Assembly: GCA_965262305.1 (NCBI GenBank)
Contig: CBDHEY010000002.1
Coordinates: forward strand, 868,001 to 932,000
Reading direction: 5' to 3'
DNA: 64,000 nucleotides
Source: CBDHEY01 sp965262305
GTDB taxonomy: Bacteria; Pseudomonadota; Gammaproteobacteria; Pseudomonadales; Cellvibrionaceae
Shown one piece after another: positions 55,027-64,000 of the stretch (its first letter is position 1; every line of letters starts with the position of its first letter). The translations under genes and the position numbers were made by a program. Under the pieces are notes generated by a model that was not told the DNA's origin, ran no database searches, and saw nothing but the letters and a program-made list of their open reading frames with translations.

Positions 55027-55944
55027 ATGTCGGATAATTCCGATAAGACTGTATTTAAGCCTGGCCTTAGTGGTCAGGATTTAACGAGTATGAGACCCAT
55101 GCCTGGTGGAAGAGGAATGGGGGCGAATCCTGGTGGTCACCAGCCTCAAGGAAGCCAATTCAATCAAGCGCCGCCGCCTCCTGTTAGTGAGTCAGGCACT
55201 TCTTTTTTTAAGAAAACCTCCGGTTTAAACCCTCTGGTAAATGCAGCGGCACCGCTGATTGGCGTATTTGAAAAAACACGCGGCTCAATGAATCACCCTA
55301 ATATAGGTGGCTTACATCAGCGTCTGGTCGCAGAAATTCGAGAGTTTGAAAGAACCTTGAGAGACCTTGGGTTTGCCCCAGAAATTGTATTGGCTGCACG
55401 TTATGTCATATGTTCTGTGCTTGATGAGACGGTGTTAAACACACCTTGGGGAAGCGAAAGTGCTTGGGCTCAAAGAACGCTTTTAAGCGTTTTTCATAAC
55501 GAGACTTCTGGCGGTGAAAAATTTTTTCTTATTCTCGATCGAATGTTGCAGTCGCCTTCAGATAATATTTACATGATTGAGTTTATGTATATCTGCCTTA
55601 GTTTAGGTTTCGAAGGAAAATATCGCTTAATGAATCGCGGGCGGGATGCGGTCGAGCAGGTTCGCGACGAGTTATTTTCCATAATTCGAAGATATCGTGG
55701 GGAGTACGAACGATCATTGGCTGATAACTGGCAAGGGCTAGGCAATAGCAAGCGTACCTTAACGGAATATGTCCCAATGTGGGTAATTGTTGCGGCGGTA
55801 GCTTGCCTGCTTTTATTTAGTTTTTCTGGGTTTCGTTGGTGGCTTTACAAAACCTCTACGCCAGTTGCGACCAGTCTTAGCGAAATTACTGAAGCAGCCC
55901 AAGAAGAGCTTCAAGACGAAAAAGACAAGAAATCAATTAGATAA
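55027..55944 (+). CDS. tssL: T6SS membrane protein TssL (DotU/IcmH)
   Basis: This 305-residue protein has a Gly/Pro/Gln-rich cytoplasmic start (1-60), the DotU domain (about 70-230) with NPLVNAAAPLIGVFEKTRGSMNHPNIGGLHQRLVAEIREFERTLRDLGF, ARYVICSVLDETVLNTPWGSES, FFLILDRMLQSPSDNIYMIEFMYICLSLGFEGKYRLMNRGRDAVEQVRDELF, and one C-terminal membrane helix (about 252-272). The end is short, with no OmpA-like peptidoglycan-binding domain, so anchoring to peptidoglycan must come from elsewhere. It lies 22 bp after tssK. Confidence 0.96.
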   Translation: MSDNSDKTVFKPGLSGQDLTSMRPMPGGRGMGANPGGHQPQGSQFNQAPPPPVSESGTSFFKKTSGLNPLVNAAAPLIGVFEKTRGSMNHPNIGGLHQRLVAEIREFERTLRDLGFAPEIVLAARYVICSVLDETVLNTPWGSESAWAQRTLLSVFHNETSGGEKFFLILDRMLQSPSDNIYMIEFMYICLSLGFEGKYRLMNRGRDAVEQVRDELFSIIRRYRGEYERSLADNWQGLGNSKRTLTEYVPMWVIVAAVACLLLFSFSGFRWWLYKTSTPVATSLSEITEAAQEELQDEKDKKSIR

Positions 55945-55990
55945 CTAAGGCATCTTTATCTCATAAGGATTGAAAGGATAGAGAAATTAT

Positions 55991-58900
55991 ATGAGAAAAT
56001 TTTTTAAGTTTTTATTGCATCCGATAGTGATCTCCTTAGTCGGGCTCGTCCTTATATCGTTACTTATTTGGTATGGAGGACCACTCGTAAAGTTCGGAGC
56101 AAATAATTCTGCACCGCTTGCCGATCCTATGGTTCGCATGCTCTGTATTATGGCTGTTCTCATTATTTGGGGTTTGAATAACTTACGTATTCAACTGCAA
56201 AATAAAAAGAGCAATCAAGACCTTGTTGAAGACCTGGAACAAAACCAAGCTCAGGCTGCAGAACTTGGTGGTGGGCAGGCCGAAGAAGAAATTCAGCAGT
56301 TAGGGCAAAGGTTTAACCAAGCGCTGTTAACTCTAAAAAAGCTGAAATTCAAAGGCGCTGGTAGAAAAAAAGCGCTTTATGAGTTGCCTTGGTACATCAT
56401 AGTTGGTCCTCCAGGCTCGGGTAAAACGACGGCGCTAGTCAATTCTGGTTTGGAATTTCCGCTTGCTGAACAATTTGGTAAGGGTGCGCTACAAGGTGTT
56501 GGTGGTACACGAAATTGCGATTGGTGGTTTACCAATTCGGCGGTTTTGATTGACACTGCAGGCCGTTATACAACTCAAGACAGTCATCGAGTTATTGACA
56601 GTTCCGCATGGGAAGGCTTCCTAAGCCTTTTGAAAAAGCACAGACGCCGGCGTCCAATAAACGGTGCAATTGTTGCAATTAGCTTGCAGGACTTACTGAC
56701 TCAAACTGAAGAAGAGCGATTAATTCACGCCAAAACAATTCGAACAAGAATTGATGAGCTAATGGAAAAGCTTGAAATTCGGTTTCCCATTTACCTAATG
56801 TTTACAAAAGTGGATTTGGTATCTGGCTTTCGAGAATTCTTCGAAGAGATGGGTAAAGCTGAGCGCGAGCAGGTGTGGGGTGTTTCTCTACCCAACGCAC
56901 CCAAAGCGACGGAAGGCCCCGATTTTGATTACTTTGGCAATGAATTTACTGCATTGTTGAAGCGCCTTTACGACAGTGTTTTATGGCGAGTTCATCAGGA
57001 GCGTAACGTTCAGCGCAGAGCGGCAGTATATGGTTTTCCGCAACAGATGGATAATCTCAAATCCATTGCTGAATCATTCGTTAGACAGACATTTGTCACT
57101 AACCGTTATAAATACCAGCCCTATTTGAGGGGCGTATATTTTTCTAGTGGTACCCAAGATGGTACTCCAATCGATCGACTGATGAGTTCAATATCGTCAA
57201 ATTTCGGGTTTTCACGTGAGAGTAGCCAGGCGCCTTTCCAGCAGGGTCGTAGCTATTTTTTAAATCGCCTATTTAGTGAAGTTATTTTTCCTGAGTCTGA
57301 GTTAGTGGGTGCGAACGTTCGGTACGAAGCCTTTATGAAATGGGGTCAACGGGCAATTCTACTGGGTTTGGCAGGGGTGTCCATCGCTGTTTTACTCACT
57401 TGGAGCGGGAGTATCACACGACACAAAATGTTTATGTCCGAAGTTGAAACGAAAGTCGAAGAATTTAAAAAAGAAGACGAACGTATTACTAACTGGAATC
57501 GTGACGTTAGAGTGGTTTTACCTGCATTAAATTCTCTTGCTATTGCTAGTGAAGTATATGATCAAGATGAACATCCCTGGCTTTCAGGTATTGGTCTGTA
57601 CGACGGTAGAGTCGATAACGAAGCAGATCTTGCATATGAGACGCAACTAAAAAGATTGTTGTTACCTCGCTTATTACAAACTTTAGAAGCTGAATTGGAA
57701 AAGGGTCATGATGGCGGCGACCTTTATAACACTTTCCGAATGTATATGATGTTTAAGAAGCTCGATCGAATGGAAACTGAACTAGTTCAGCTTTGGTTCG
57801 AAGAGCTATGGGGTGTGCGATTTCATGGTGAAGCGACTCGGCGCCAAGAGTTGTCTATTCATCTCGAGAACCTCCTAGCCCTTGAGCTAGAGTCTCAAGA
57901 ACTCAACAAAAGAATTATTGCAAGTACGCGAAACCTTTTGTTACAGGTACCCGTAGCCGGGCGTGTCTACGCGCGAATTAAAACAAACCCAGCTTATACT
58001 CGTGAAGTCGATTTACTATCGATATTTGGTGAGTCTGCGAGAGCGACATTTAAAATCGATGCGAATACTCAGCAGCGACTTAGAATCCCAGTGCTATTTA
58101 CTTTGGATGGTTATGAAACCGTAGATTTCTCGGCCGGTTCAAGTGTTCTTTCTGAAGTAGTTAACGAACGTTGGATGCTAGACGACGAAGAAAATACGCA
58201 GCGAGTAGACTATGTGGAAGAAGATTTTGGTAATCTAAGCGAGCAATTAAAACAATTATATTTCTCAGACTATATTGCGACCTGGAGCAACCTTTTAAGG
58301 TCTTTGCAAGTCAATGATTTTAATAGCTTACGTCAAGCAAACGATATTTTGTTAGCGCTTGTTGATCCTGTCTATTCCCCAGTTAAGTCCATATTACAAA
58401 TCTCAGCATCGAACACCGAACTCACACCGCGTATCAAAGCGCTGGATATGGCGGAAGAAAGGGGAACTGGAAAAGTTGGTCGTATTGGACGACTCGCGGG
58501 CTTGGCCCAAGACAATCGACCAATGACGAAAGTAGATAAGCATTTTGCTGAACTGCATACTCTCGTTCGAGAGGATCGACAGGGGCGCTCAGCGTTAGTT
58601 ACTTGGTTCACTCGTATTGAGCAGATGCAAGAATATGTTGCTGAGTTAAGTATGGCTCCTGACCCAGGTAAAAAAGCCTTTGAAATCGCCAAGTCGCGTT
58701 ATGATACAGGTGCTGCTAACCCAATTGTTTCATTAAAAACCTACTCTAAAAATGCGCCAGAGCCATTGGAAGGTTGGCTTAAAGACATTGCGGATCAAAC
58801 ATGGCGTGCGGTTATGCTTACCGCATATCAGCATATTAATGCTGAGTGGCGCAATCAGGTTTTTGAGCCATACAAATTTGCATTGGAGGGACGATACCCT

Positions 58901-59545
58901 CTAAACCCAGCCTCAGCCGACGAGCTCGCGTTGTTCGACTTTGTAGAGTTCTTTAAGCCTGCGGGCACGCTTGATACATTTTACTCATCCTACATTAAAC
59001 CATTTATCAACACTAAATCAGGATGGACTAATAGAGCGGTAGATAACTACAGTATGGGCTTTTCGAATTCAGCAATTAATCGAATTCGTGGTGGTTTGGC
59101 GATTAAAGAGGTATTTTTCAGGAACAACCCAGACTCTCCAACGATTAGCCTTGATCTAAAACCTTTGAGTATGGATGAGAGAGATGCTCGTTTCACCTTA
59201 GATGTTGCCGATAAACGCATTGTATATAATCACGGACCAAAATTTTGGAAGTCCGTAGATTGGGTTGGGAACGACGATCGAAAACGCATCCGAATTGCTA
59301 TTGAAGACATCGAAGGTGTACTTCATGAAAGAAGTTACTATGGGCCATGGGCTTGGTTCAAGTTAATGGACAGTTCTGTGGTGAAAAGCACTAGTCGGTC
59401 GAATGTGTATCAGATTACATTTTCTGTCTCTCGGTCAGGTTCTGGTGAGCCTCGTAAAATTGTTTACGAGGGAAAAACGAAGAGTGCTAATAGTCCATTC
59501 AATAGTAAGTTGTTAGCCGCTTTTAGAGCGCCGGAGTCATTGTGA
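55991..59545 (+). CDS. tssM: T6SS membrane protein TssM (IcmF)
   Basis: This 1184-residue protein has two N-terminal membrane helices (about 8-28 and 44-62), a cytoplasmic NTPase-like domain with Walker A GPPGSGKT at about 139-146 and DTAGRY, a third helix near residue 455-475 (AILLGLAGVSIAVLLTW), and a large periplasmic part ending in the C-terminal beta domain that contacts TssJ (FTLDVADKRIVYNHGPKFWKSVDW, YYGPWAWFKLMD, VYQITFSVSRSG). The Walker A motif is intact, so nucleotide binding is possible. Its stop overlaps the GTG of tagF by 4 bases. Confidence 0.97.
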   Translation: MRKFFKFLLHPIVISLVGLVLISLLIWYGGPLVKFGANNSAPLADPMVRMLCIMAVLIIWGLNNLRIQLQNKKSNQDLVEDLEQNQAQAAELGGGQAEEEIQQLGQRFNQALLTLKKLKFKGAGRKKALYELPWYIIVGPPGSGKTTALVNSGLEFPLAEQFGKGALQGVGGTRNCDWWFTNSAVLIDTAGRYTTQDSHRVIDSSAWEGFLSLLKKHRRRRPINGAIVAISLQDLLTQTEEERLIHAKTIRTRIDELMEKLEIRFPIYLMFTKVDLVSGFREFFEEMGKAEREQVWGVSLPNAPKATEGPDFDYFGNEFTALLKRLYDSVLWRVHQERNVQRRAAVYGFPQQMDNLKSIAESFVRQTFVTNRYKYQPYLRGVYFSSGTQDGTPIDRLMSSISSNFGFSRESSQAPFQQGRSYFLNRLFSEVIFPESELVGANVRYEAFMKWGQRAILLGLAGVSIAVLLTWSGSITRHKMFMSEVETKVEEFKKEDERITNWNRDVRVVLPALNSLAIASEVYDQDEHPWLSGIGLYDGRVDNEADLAYETQLKRLLLPRLLQTLEAELEKGHDGGDLYNTFRMYMMFKKLDRMETELVQLWFEELWGVRFHGEATRRQELSIHLENLLALELESQELNKRIIASTRNLLLQVPVAGRVYARIKTNPAYTREVDLLSIFGESARATFKIDANTQQRLRIPVLFTLDGYETVDFSAGSSVLSEVVNERWMLDDEENTQRVDYVEEDFGNLSEQLKQLYFSDYIATWSNLLRSLQVNDFNSLRQANDILLALVDPVYSPVKSILQISASNTELTPRIKALDMAEERGTGKVGRIGRLAGLAQDNRPMTKVDKHFAELHTLVREDRQGRSALVTWFTRIEQMQEYVAELSMAPDPGKKAFEIAKSRYDTGAANPIVSLKTYSKNAPEPLEGWLKDIADQTWRAVMLTAYQHINAEWRNQVFEPYKFALEGRYPLNPASADELALFDFVEFFKPAGTLDTFYSSYIKPFINTKSGWTNRAVDNYSMGFSNSAINRIRGGLAIKEVFFRNNPDSPTISLDLKPLSMDERDARFTLDVADKRIVYNHGPKFWKSVDWVGNDDRKRIRIAIEDIEGVLHERSYYGPWAWFKLMDSSVVKSTSRSNVYQITFSVSRSGSGEPRKIVYEGKTKSANSPFNSKLLAAFRAPESL

Positions 59546-60267
59546 TTGTTAGAGGAAATTTAACAGGTATTTTTGGGAAGCTTCCAGCCCACGGTGATTT
59601 TATTTACCGTGATCTACCGGCGCATTTTATAAACGTTTGGGATACCTGGATGCAAGGATTTGTTGGAAGCTCAAGAGAGCAGCTGGGAGATGCTTGGCTT
59701 GAAGTCTATATGACGAGTCCTATTTGGCGGTTTTGTTTTTCCGAAGGCGTTGTAGATTCAAGTGGTTGGGCTGGAATCATGTTGCCTAGTGTTGATCGAG
59801 TTGGGCGATATTTCCCATTTTCAGTGGTCACCAAGCTACCCGAAAATACTAATCCTATGGATTTTATTTGTAATCGGCCTAATTGGTTTCACTCTCTCGA
59901 AGAATCTGCGCTAAAAGCCTTAGATGGTAGCCTTGTCGTAGATGATTTAATTGAAGAGTTAAACGACAGCTACCCTATGAAAAAAGATTTGCTAATTCGT
60001 GGTCAAGCGATTAGTTCACCGTCTAAAATGATAGTGAAGACGGGAGCACCTGAGCAATCTGTGGCGGTTGCACTGCCTTTTATGTTAGACGCGTGCCTCG
60101 CTCAGAGTATACAAAGCTATAGCGTTTGGAGTACAGCTGGATCTAATATCATAGATCCGTGCCTTTTTGTTGCTAAAGGTTTGCCACAGCTTTCAGGTAT
60201 TGCCGCCATGTTAGATGGAAGGTGGAGTGAATGGCAATGGCAAGAACCCTATACACTTAAAAAATGA
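59542..60267 (+). CDS. tagF: T6SS-associated protein TagF
   Basis: This 241-residue protein starts with GTG overlapping the tssM stop. The motif GIFGKLPAHGDFIYRDLPAHFINVWDTWMQ and the later GIMLPSVDRVGRYFPFSVVTKLP identify TagF (PF09867, DUF2094). In Pseudomonas and others, TagF represses the T6SS post-translationally, in part by binding Fha, and acts in parallel with the phosphorylation pathway. Some homologues are fused to a PppA phosphatase. Here the phosphatase is the next gene, 51 bp on, which is consistent with a joint control function. Confidence 0.93.
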   Translation: MIVRGNLTGIFGKLPAHGDFIYRDLPAHFINVWDTWMQGFVGSSREQLGDAWLEVYMTSPIWRFCFSEGVVDSSGWAGIMLPSVDRVGRYFPFSVVTKLPENTNPMDFICNRPNWFHSLEESALKALDGSLVVDDLIEELNDSYPMKKDLLIRGQAISSPSKMIVKTGAPEQSVAVALPFMLDACLAQSIQSYSVWSTAGSNIIDPCLFVAKGLPQLSGIAAMLDGRWSEWQWQEPYTLKK

Positions 60268-60318
60268 GAATTAAAAATTGGGTGTTCAAAAGATTAATGC
60301 CCGTTCGGTAAAGTATTG

Positions 60319-61071
60319 ATGACAGACGATACATTTAGACGACCTATTTCATGGAAAAGTTACGCAATTTCGGACGTTGGATGTGTAAGAGAAGCCAATG
60401 AAGATGCTTATCTCGAAAACAATGACAATTGTTTTTGGGTTGTAGCCGATGGTATGGGTGGTCACGAAATTGGCGATGTCGCAAGCAGTAAAATTGTTGA
60501 ACGCCTCGGCTTAATTGCGCCGGAAGCTTCTCTCTCAGATTATGTTGACTCTGTCGATGATGCGCTTATCCAAGTGAACAAGCAATTGCTTGAACACTCG
60601 GAAAAAGAACTACAAAATCAAACTATGGGCAGTACGGTTGTCAGCATGTTTATTAAAAATCATGTTGGCATTAGTATGTGGGTCGGCGATTCACGTCTTT
60701 ATCGTTTGCGTAACAGACAGTTACAGCAACTAACTCGTGATCATAGTCAGGTTGAAGAAATGCTTCGATTGGGCTTAATTTCGCCTGAAGATGCTAAAAC
60801 TCACCCTAATAGAAACGTTATTACTCGAGCTGTTGGTGTTGAGCAGAATCTTTATGTAGATATAAATGTTTTTAGTGTGCAAGTTGGAGATACTTTTTTA
60901 TTGTGCAGCGATGGGCTATACAATTCAGTTTCGAGCAACGACCTAAAAGAGAAGCTTATGCACAAGGATCCTGAAATCTGTGCAACACAGTTAATGAAGC
61001 AGTCTCTAGAAAATAATGCGGACGATAATGTGTCTTTAATCGTGGTTAAGGGTGAGCCTGGGAAGGTATAA
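60319..61071 (+). CDS. T6SS PP2C-type phosphatase (PppA/Stp1)
   Basis: This 250-residue protein uses ATG 60319; a TTG one codon earlier is possible. PP2C motifs are SDVGCVREANEDAYLEN, WVVADGMGGHEIGDVAS, TMGSTVVSMFI, ISMWVGDSRLYRL, LTRDHSQVEEMLRLGLISPEDAKTHPNRNVITRAVG, FLLCSDGLYN and DDNVSLIVV. The metal-binding acidic residues in ANED, DGMGG, DG and DDN are all present, so it should be active. It is expected to dephosphorylate Fha or the kinase and turn off T6SS assembly. It lies 51 bp after tagF. Confidence 0.93.
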   Translation: MTDDTFRRPISWKSYAISDVGCVREANEDAYLENNDNCFWVVADGMGGHEIGDVASSKIVERLGLIAPEASLSDYVDSVDDALIQVNKQLLEHSEKELQNQTMGSTVVSMFIKNHVGISMWVGDSRLYRLRNRQLQQLTRDHSQVEEMLRLGLISPEDAKTHPNRNVITRAVGVEQNLYVDINVFSVQVGDTFLLCSDGLYNSVSSNDLKEKLMHKDPEICATQLMKQSLENNADDNVSLIVVKGEPGKV

Positions 61072-61098
61072 ATTGTTAAAGGAAGATAAAGAGTTATC

Positions 61099-64000
61099 AT
61101 GAGCAGTTCAGACGATAATGATAAAACGCAGATAAAGCCACTGAGGCAGGGAACGCCTGATAAAACTGAAATTCAATTTAATCGGCAGTCATCGAGATCG
61201 GCAACATCTGAGATTGATAATCCTCTTCAAGTAGAAAAGGAAGAACATCGTCGAAAATTAGCGCAAAAAAAAGCGAAAGAGTTGGAAAAGCGACTCGCAT
61301 TGATCGCTGCGAAAAAGGCTAAGTTAGCTAAGAAGAGCCAAGAACAGAAAAAATCTCTAAGTGAAGAAGATTTTGGGACCAATTTGTATCCCGCCGTTAG
61401 CTCTCTAGAAGATAGCAGTCTTACATTAAAAACTCATGATCGATTCGATGATGACCAGACTCGCGTCCAGTCACGAAAAGTACCCGAGAGTTCTTCAAAT
61501 TCAGATCAAACTCGATTTCGTCCAAAAACTAATTTAGATAATCAAAATGCCGATGCTACACAGTTTCAACCGAAAAAGGATGTCGATGCAACGGAAATTT
61601 CGAGTAAGACTATTTTTAAACCTTTCCAAAAGCGATCTAACACAGGTGAGCACGCTAAGTTAGATAAAACACTAATTAATGAGAATGTTGAAGAGTTAAA
61701 TAAAAATATTCTTTCTGATGGTGACGAAGTATTAAAAAACCGATTCATTTTAGAAAAGGTTCTTGGTGCTGGCGGAATGGGAGTCGTGTATCGCGCTAGA
61801 GACAAGTTGAAGGAAGAGGCACAAGACCGAGACCCTCACGTCGCCATTAAGGTTTTAAGTAACGAATTTAAATCTCATCCCGAAGCGTTTATTGCACTGC
61901 AAAGGGAATCTCGACGTACGCAGCGAATCGCTCATCCAAATATTGTGAACGTACATGATTTTGATCGTGACGGTGACACAGTATTTATGACAATGGAATA
62001 TCTAGAAGGTAAACCTTTAGATAAACTCATTAGTCAATATAAGTCCACCGGCTTGCCCGAAGAAGATGTTTGGAAGGTTTTAGAGGGTATAAGTGCTGCA
62101 CTCATTTATGCTCATGACCAAAAAATTATCCATTCTGACTTTAAGCCTGGAAACATATTTGTCACTACTGATGGAACGGCAAAAGTTTTTGACTTTGGAA
62201 TCGCACGAGCGGTCGCAAAAGCTGAACAGTATGAAGATAGCGAAGAAGATAAGACCGTTTTTGACGCAGGTAATCTAGGAGCACTTACTCCTGCTTACGC
62301 AAGTTATGAAATGTTAGAAGGCAAGACACCAGATGTTCGCGATGATATATACGCACTGGGCTGTATAGCATACGAAATGTTTACAGGTGAACACCCCTTT
62401 AATCGTGTGCATGCAAATGAAGCTTATCGTCAAAAATTAAAACCTAAACGCATTCCAGGTCTAAGCAAACGACAGTGGCGAGTGATAGAAAAATCGATCG
62501 CGTTTGAGCGCGAAGATCGAATTGCTACGGTTGAAGAATTCTGGTTTGAATTAACTAAGAAAAATAGCTCACGTCGGTTCTTTGCTTTTGCAGCGCTCAT
62601 CGTTATGGGTCTATCGAGTACTATTGCTTATCAAGTGTTTTTACAACAGCCAGAACAAACAATATCTGAAGACGCTGTGAGAAGTGAAATTGAGCGTGAG
62701 TTTTTGATTGATCAAAACAAACAGGAGATTGTAGAGCTACTGCAAATTAAAGCGTTTACCGGTTCTTGGGAATCGCGAATTTATACGGCCGTACAAACAC
62801 TGAGAGAACTGCTTGGAGACGAAGATCCTTGGCTCAAAGAACAGGAGCTGCTTATTTATCAAAGCTATATCGAGATGATCACCCAATGGCTTCAAGAAGA
62901 ACAATTTGATGAAGCTAAATCAATACATGTTAATGCATATCGCTATACAAATGATAAAACCGAGTTAGATGCGTTACTAGAAAATATAAACGCGACAGAA
63001 GTCGCGTACATGAAACGCCAAGAAGACGAGCGTTTACAAAAACAGCAAGCTCAAGAGAAAAAGCAAAAGGAGCAAAAACGAATTGCAGAAGCAAAACGGA
63101 TTCGACAAGAATTTGATGTGGCTTTGGCAACGGTCAATAAACAGCTTACCTGCCGATCGACTATGAATATCCGCGATATTGACATAGCAGTTTCAAAATT
63201 ACGAAACCTAGACAAGCCTAGATACAACAAAGTTGAAGAAGAGATTGTTACGAAACTATCTGCGTGTATTGTAAAAATTGGCCAATCCTTCCCCGAACGC
63301 GGAGAGGAATCTAAAAAGCGTGCCCTTAGAATTTTCCCAGAAAGCCAAATAATCGCCAATATTAGTATTGAACCAAAAGATCCCTGCGATACCTCTTTGG
63401 CTGGCTTAGGTGCTCGTGGTGAAAGAGCGATTTGTCGTGATCCGTTAAAAAGCGAGGGAGATTACTTTGGTAAAGGCCCCTCATTGGTTGTTATTCCAGG
63501 CAAAGGAAGTGTAAAACCATTTGCCATTGGCAAATATGAACTGACGTTTGAAGATTTAAATCGCTTTTGCAGTAATAGCAATACCTGTGATGAATTTAAT
63601 ACGGGTGATGAAAAACTGCCTGCAACAGACATTAATGTGAAACTAGTGTTTAAGTATGCCGCTTGGTTGAGTAAAATGAGTAAACGCAAGTATCGATTAC
63701 CTACGAAGGCAGAGTGGACCTACGCTGCTCGGGCCAACTCATCGAAGTTGGATTCAAATCGGAATTGCCAACTAAACTCACGTGGCATCCAAAAAGGTGG
63801 CGTTTTATTGAAAGCGACAACTGGCAGAGAAAATGCCTGGGGATTAGTGAATCATGTGGGGAATGCACGTGAATTGGTTCTGGATGGCGGCGCTTATGCA
63901 GCCTTGGGAGGATCCTATACAACGGCGATGGAGCGATGTGTTGTGACCAATGTAGAATCACATACTGGACGCCCAGATGAACTCACGGGGTTTCGCCTCT
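61099..64000 (+). CDS. T6SS Ser/Thr kinase with C-terminal FGE-sulfatase-like domain (PpkA-like, 3'-truncated)
   Basis: The gene starts at ATG 61099 (AAAGGAAGAT upstream) and stays open for 967 codons to the window edge. It has a Lys/Glu-rich cytoplasmic N-terminus with a coiled coil (about 45-90), a kinase domain (about 215-480) with Gly-loop GAGGMG near 222, VAIKVL, catalytic loop HSDFKPGN and DFGIA, one membrane helix (about 493-514, FFAFAALIVMGLSSTIAYQVF), a periplasmic coiled-coil stretch (about 625-690), then an FGE-sulfatase/SUMF1-like domain (about 795 onward: IGKYELTFEDLNRFC, YRLPTKAEWTYAAR, VNHVGNARELV, GGSYTT). The catalytic loop is HSD in place of HRD, so the kinase is of the non-RD type. 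Its likely role is to phosphorylate Fha on an external cue sensed by the periplasmic domain. It lies 27 bp after the phosphatase. Confidence 0.9.
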   Translation, partial: MSSSDDNDKTQIKPLRQGTPDKTEIQFNRQSSRSATSEIDNPLQVEKEEHRRKLAQKKAKELEKRLALIAAKKAKLAKKSQEQKKSLSEEDFGTNLYPAVSSLEDSSLTLKTHDRFDDDQTRVQSRKVPESSSNSDQTRFRPKTNLDNQNADATQFQPKKDVDATEISSKTIFKPFQKRSNTGEHAKLDKTLINENVEELNKNILSDGDEVLKNRFILEKVLGAGGMGVVYRARDKLKEEAQDRDPHVAIKVLSNEFKSHPEAFIALQRESRRTQRIAHPNIVNVHDFDRDGDTVFMTMEYLEGKPLDKLISQYKSTGLPEEDVWKVLEGISAALIYAHDQKIIHSDFKPGNIFVTTDGTAKVFDFGIARAVAKAEQYEDSEEDKTVFDAGNLGALTPAYASYEMLEGKTPDVRDDIYALGCIAYEMFTGEHPFNRVHANEAYRQKLKPKRIPGLSKRQWRVIEKSIAFEREDRIATVEEFWFELTKKNSSRRFFAFAALIVMGLSSTIAYQVFLQQPEQTISEDAVRSEIEREFLIDQNKQEIVELLQIKAFTGSWESRIYTAVQTLRELLGDEDPWLKEQELLIYQSYIEMITQWLQEEQFDEAKSIHVNAYRYTNDKTELDALLENINATEVAYMKRQEDERLQKQQAQEKKQKEQKRIAEAKRIRQEFDVALATVNKQLTCRSTMNIRDIDIAVSKLRNLDKPRYNKVEEEIVTKLSACIVKIGQSFPERGEESKKRALRIFPESQIIANISIEPKDPCDTSLAGLGARGERAICRDPLKSEGDYFGKGPSLVVIPGKGSVKPFAIGKYELTFEDLNRFCSNSNTCDEFNTGDEKLPATDINVKLVFKYAAWLSKMSKRKYRLPTKAEWTYAARANSSKLDSNRNCQLNSRGIQKGGVLLKATTGRENAWGLVNHVGNARELVLDGGAYAALGGSYTTAMERCVVTNVESHTGRPDELTGFRL

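Noticed and set aside
1..64000. tRNA, rRNA, CRISPR array or insertion sequence
   Set aside because: No cloverleaf-like TTCGA-containing arms with acceptor stems, regularly spaced repeats, transposase or terminal inverted repeats were recognised. The TTCGAAC motifs before genes C and D are operators by their symmetry, not T-arms.

Overview
The window looks like a chromosome segment of a marine, polymer-degrading gammaproteobacterium. Base composition is AT-leaning. The left part encodes very large secreted proteins built from lectin-like and carbohydrate-binding modules joined by Thr/Pro linkers and ending in c-type haem domains. The centre and right carry a complete Gram-negative type VI secretion system (T6SS). 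No rRNA, tRNA, insertion sequence or CRISPR array was seen, and no single marker fixes the genus.

Region 1 (1-15.5 kb) holds four paralogous genes on the + strand; the first is cut by the window edge. The complete members are predicted secreted proteins of about 1200-1270 residues. Their order of parts is: signal peptide, beta-trefoil (RICIN-like) lectin domain, Thr/Pro linker, CBM6/35-like domain, linker, small conserved domain, PF03640-like secreted repeat, about 280 residues not recognised (with a conserved HPH[A/S] motif), and a C-terminal di-haem DHOR (thiol oxidoreductase/peroxidase-like) domain with two CxxCH motifs. The third and fourth genes share a set of short upstream motifs at nearly constant spacing, which looks like a common operator/promoter region. 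Region 2 (15.7-17.5 kb) has a YihY/BrkB membrane protein and a lone CheY-like receiver.

Region 3 (18.1-29.5 kb) is the T6SS spike and effector cassette: hcp, vgrG, DUF6484, DUF2169, a TIGR02270 protein, a ketoacyl-synthase-like protein that has lost its catalytic residues, a DUF4150 PAAR-like tip, a 425-residue effector-like protein, an AHH-family nuclease and three tandem Imm11/DUF1629-like immunity genes. The first and third immunity genes have nearly identical ends and diverged middles. Region 4 (29.8-34.1 kb) has a frame-disrupted lipoprotein gene carrying the same beta-trefoil domain as region 1, a soluble chemoreceptor with a degenerate CZB domain, and a putative M91-type zinc metalloprotease.

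Region 5 (34.4-64 kb) is the core T6SS in two divergent blocks. Leftward from 50.8 kb: tssA, tssB, tssC, a second tssC-like gene, tssE, tssF, tssG, tssH (clpV), then two large TPR proteins, a small TPR lipoprotein and a small exported protein. Rightward from 51.2 kb: tagH (FHA), tssJ, tssK, tssL, tssM, tagF, a PP2C phosphatase and a membrane Ser/Thr kinase with an FGE-sulfatase-like domain that runs off the window. All thirteen core Tss components are present. The FHA/TagF/kinase/phosphatase set implies control by threonine phosphorylation. The cassette at 18-29 kb supplies tube, spike, adaptors, toxin and immunity to the machine encoded at 39-61 kb.
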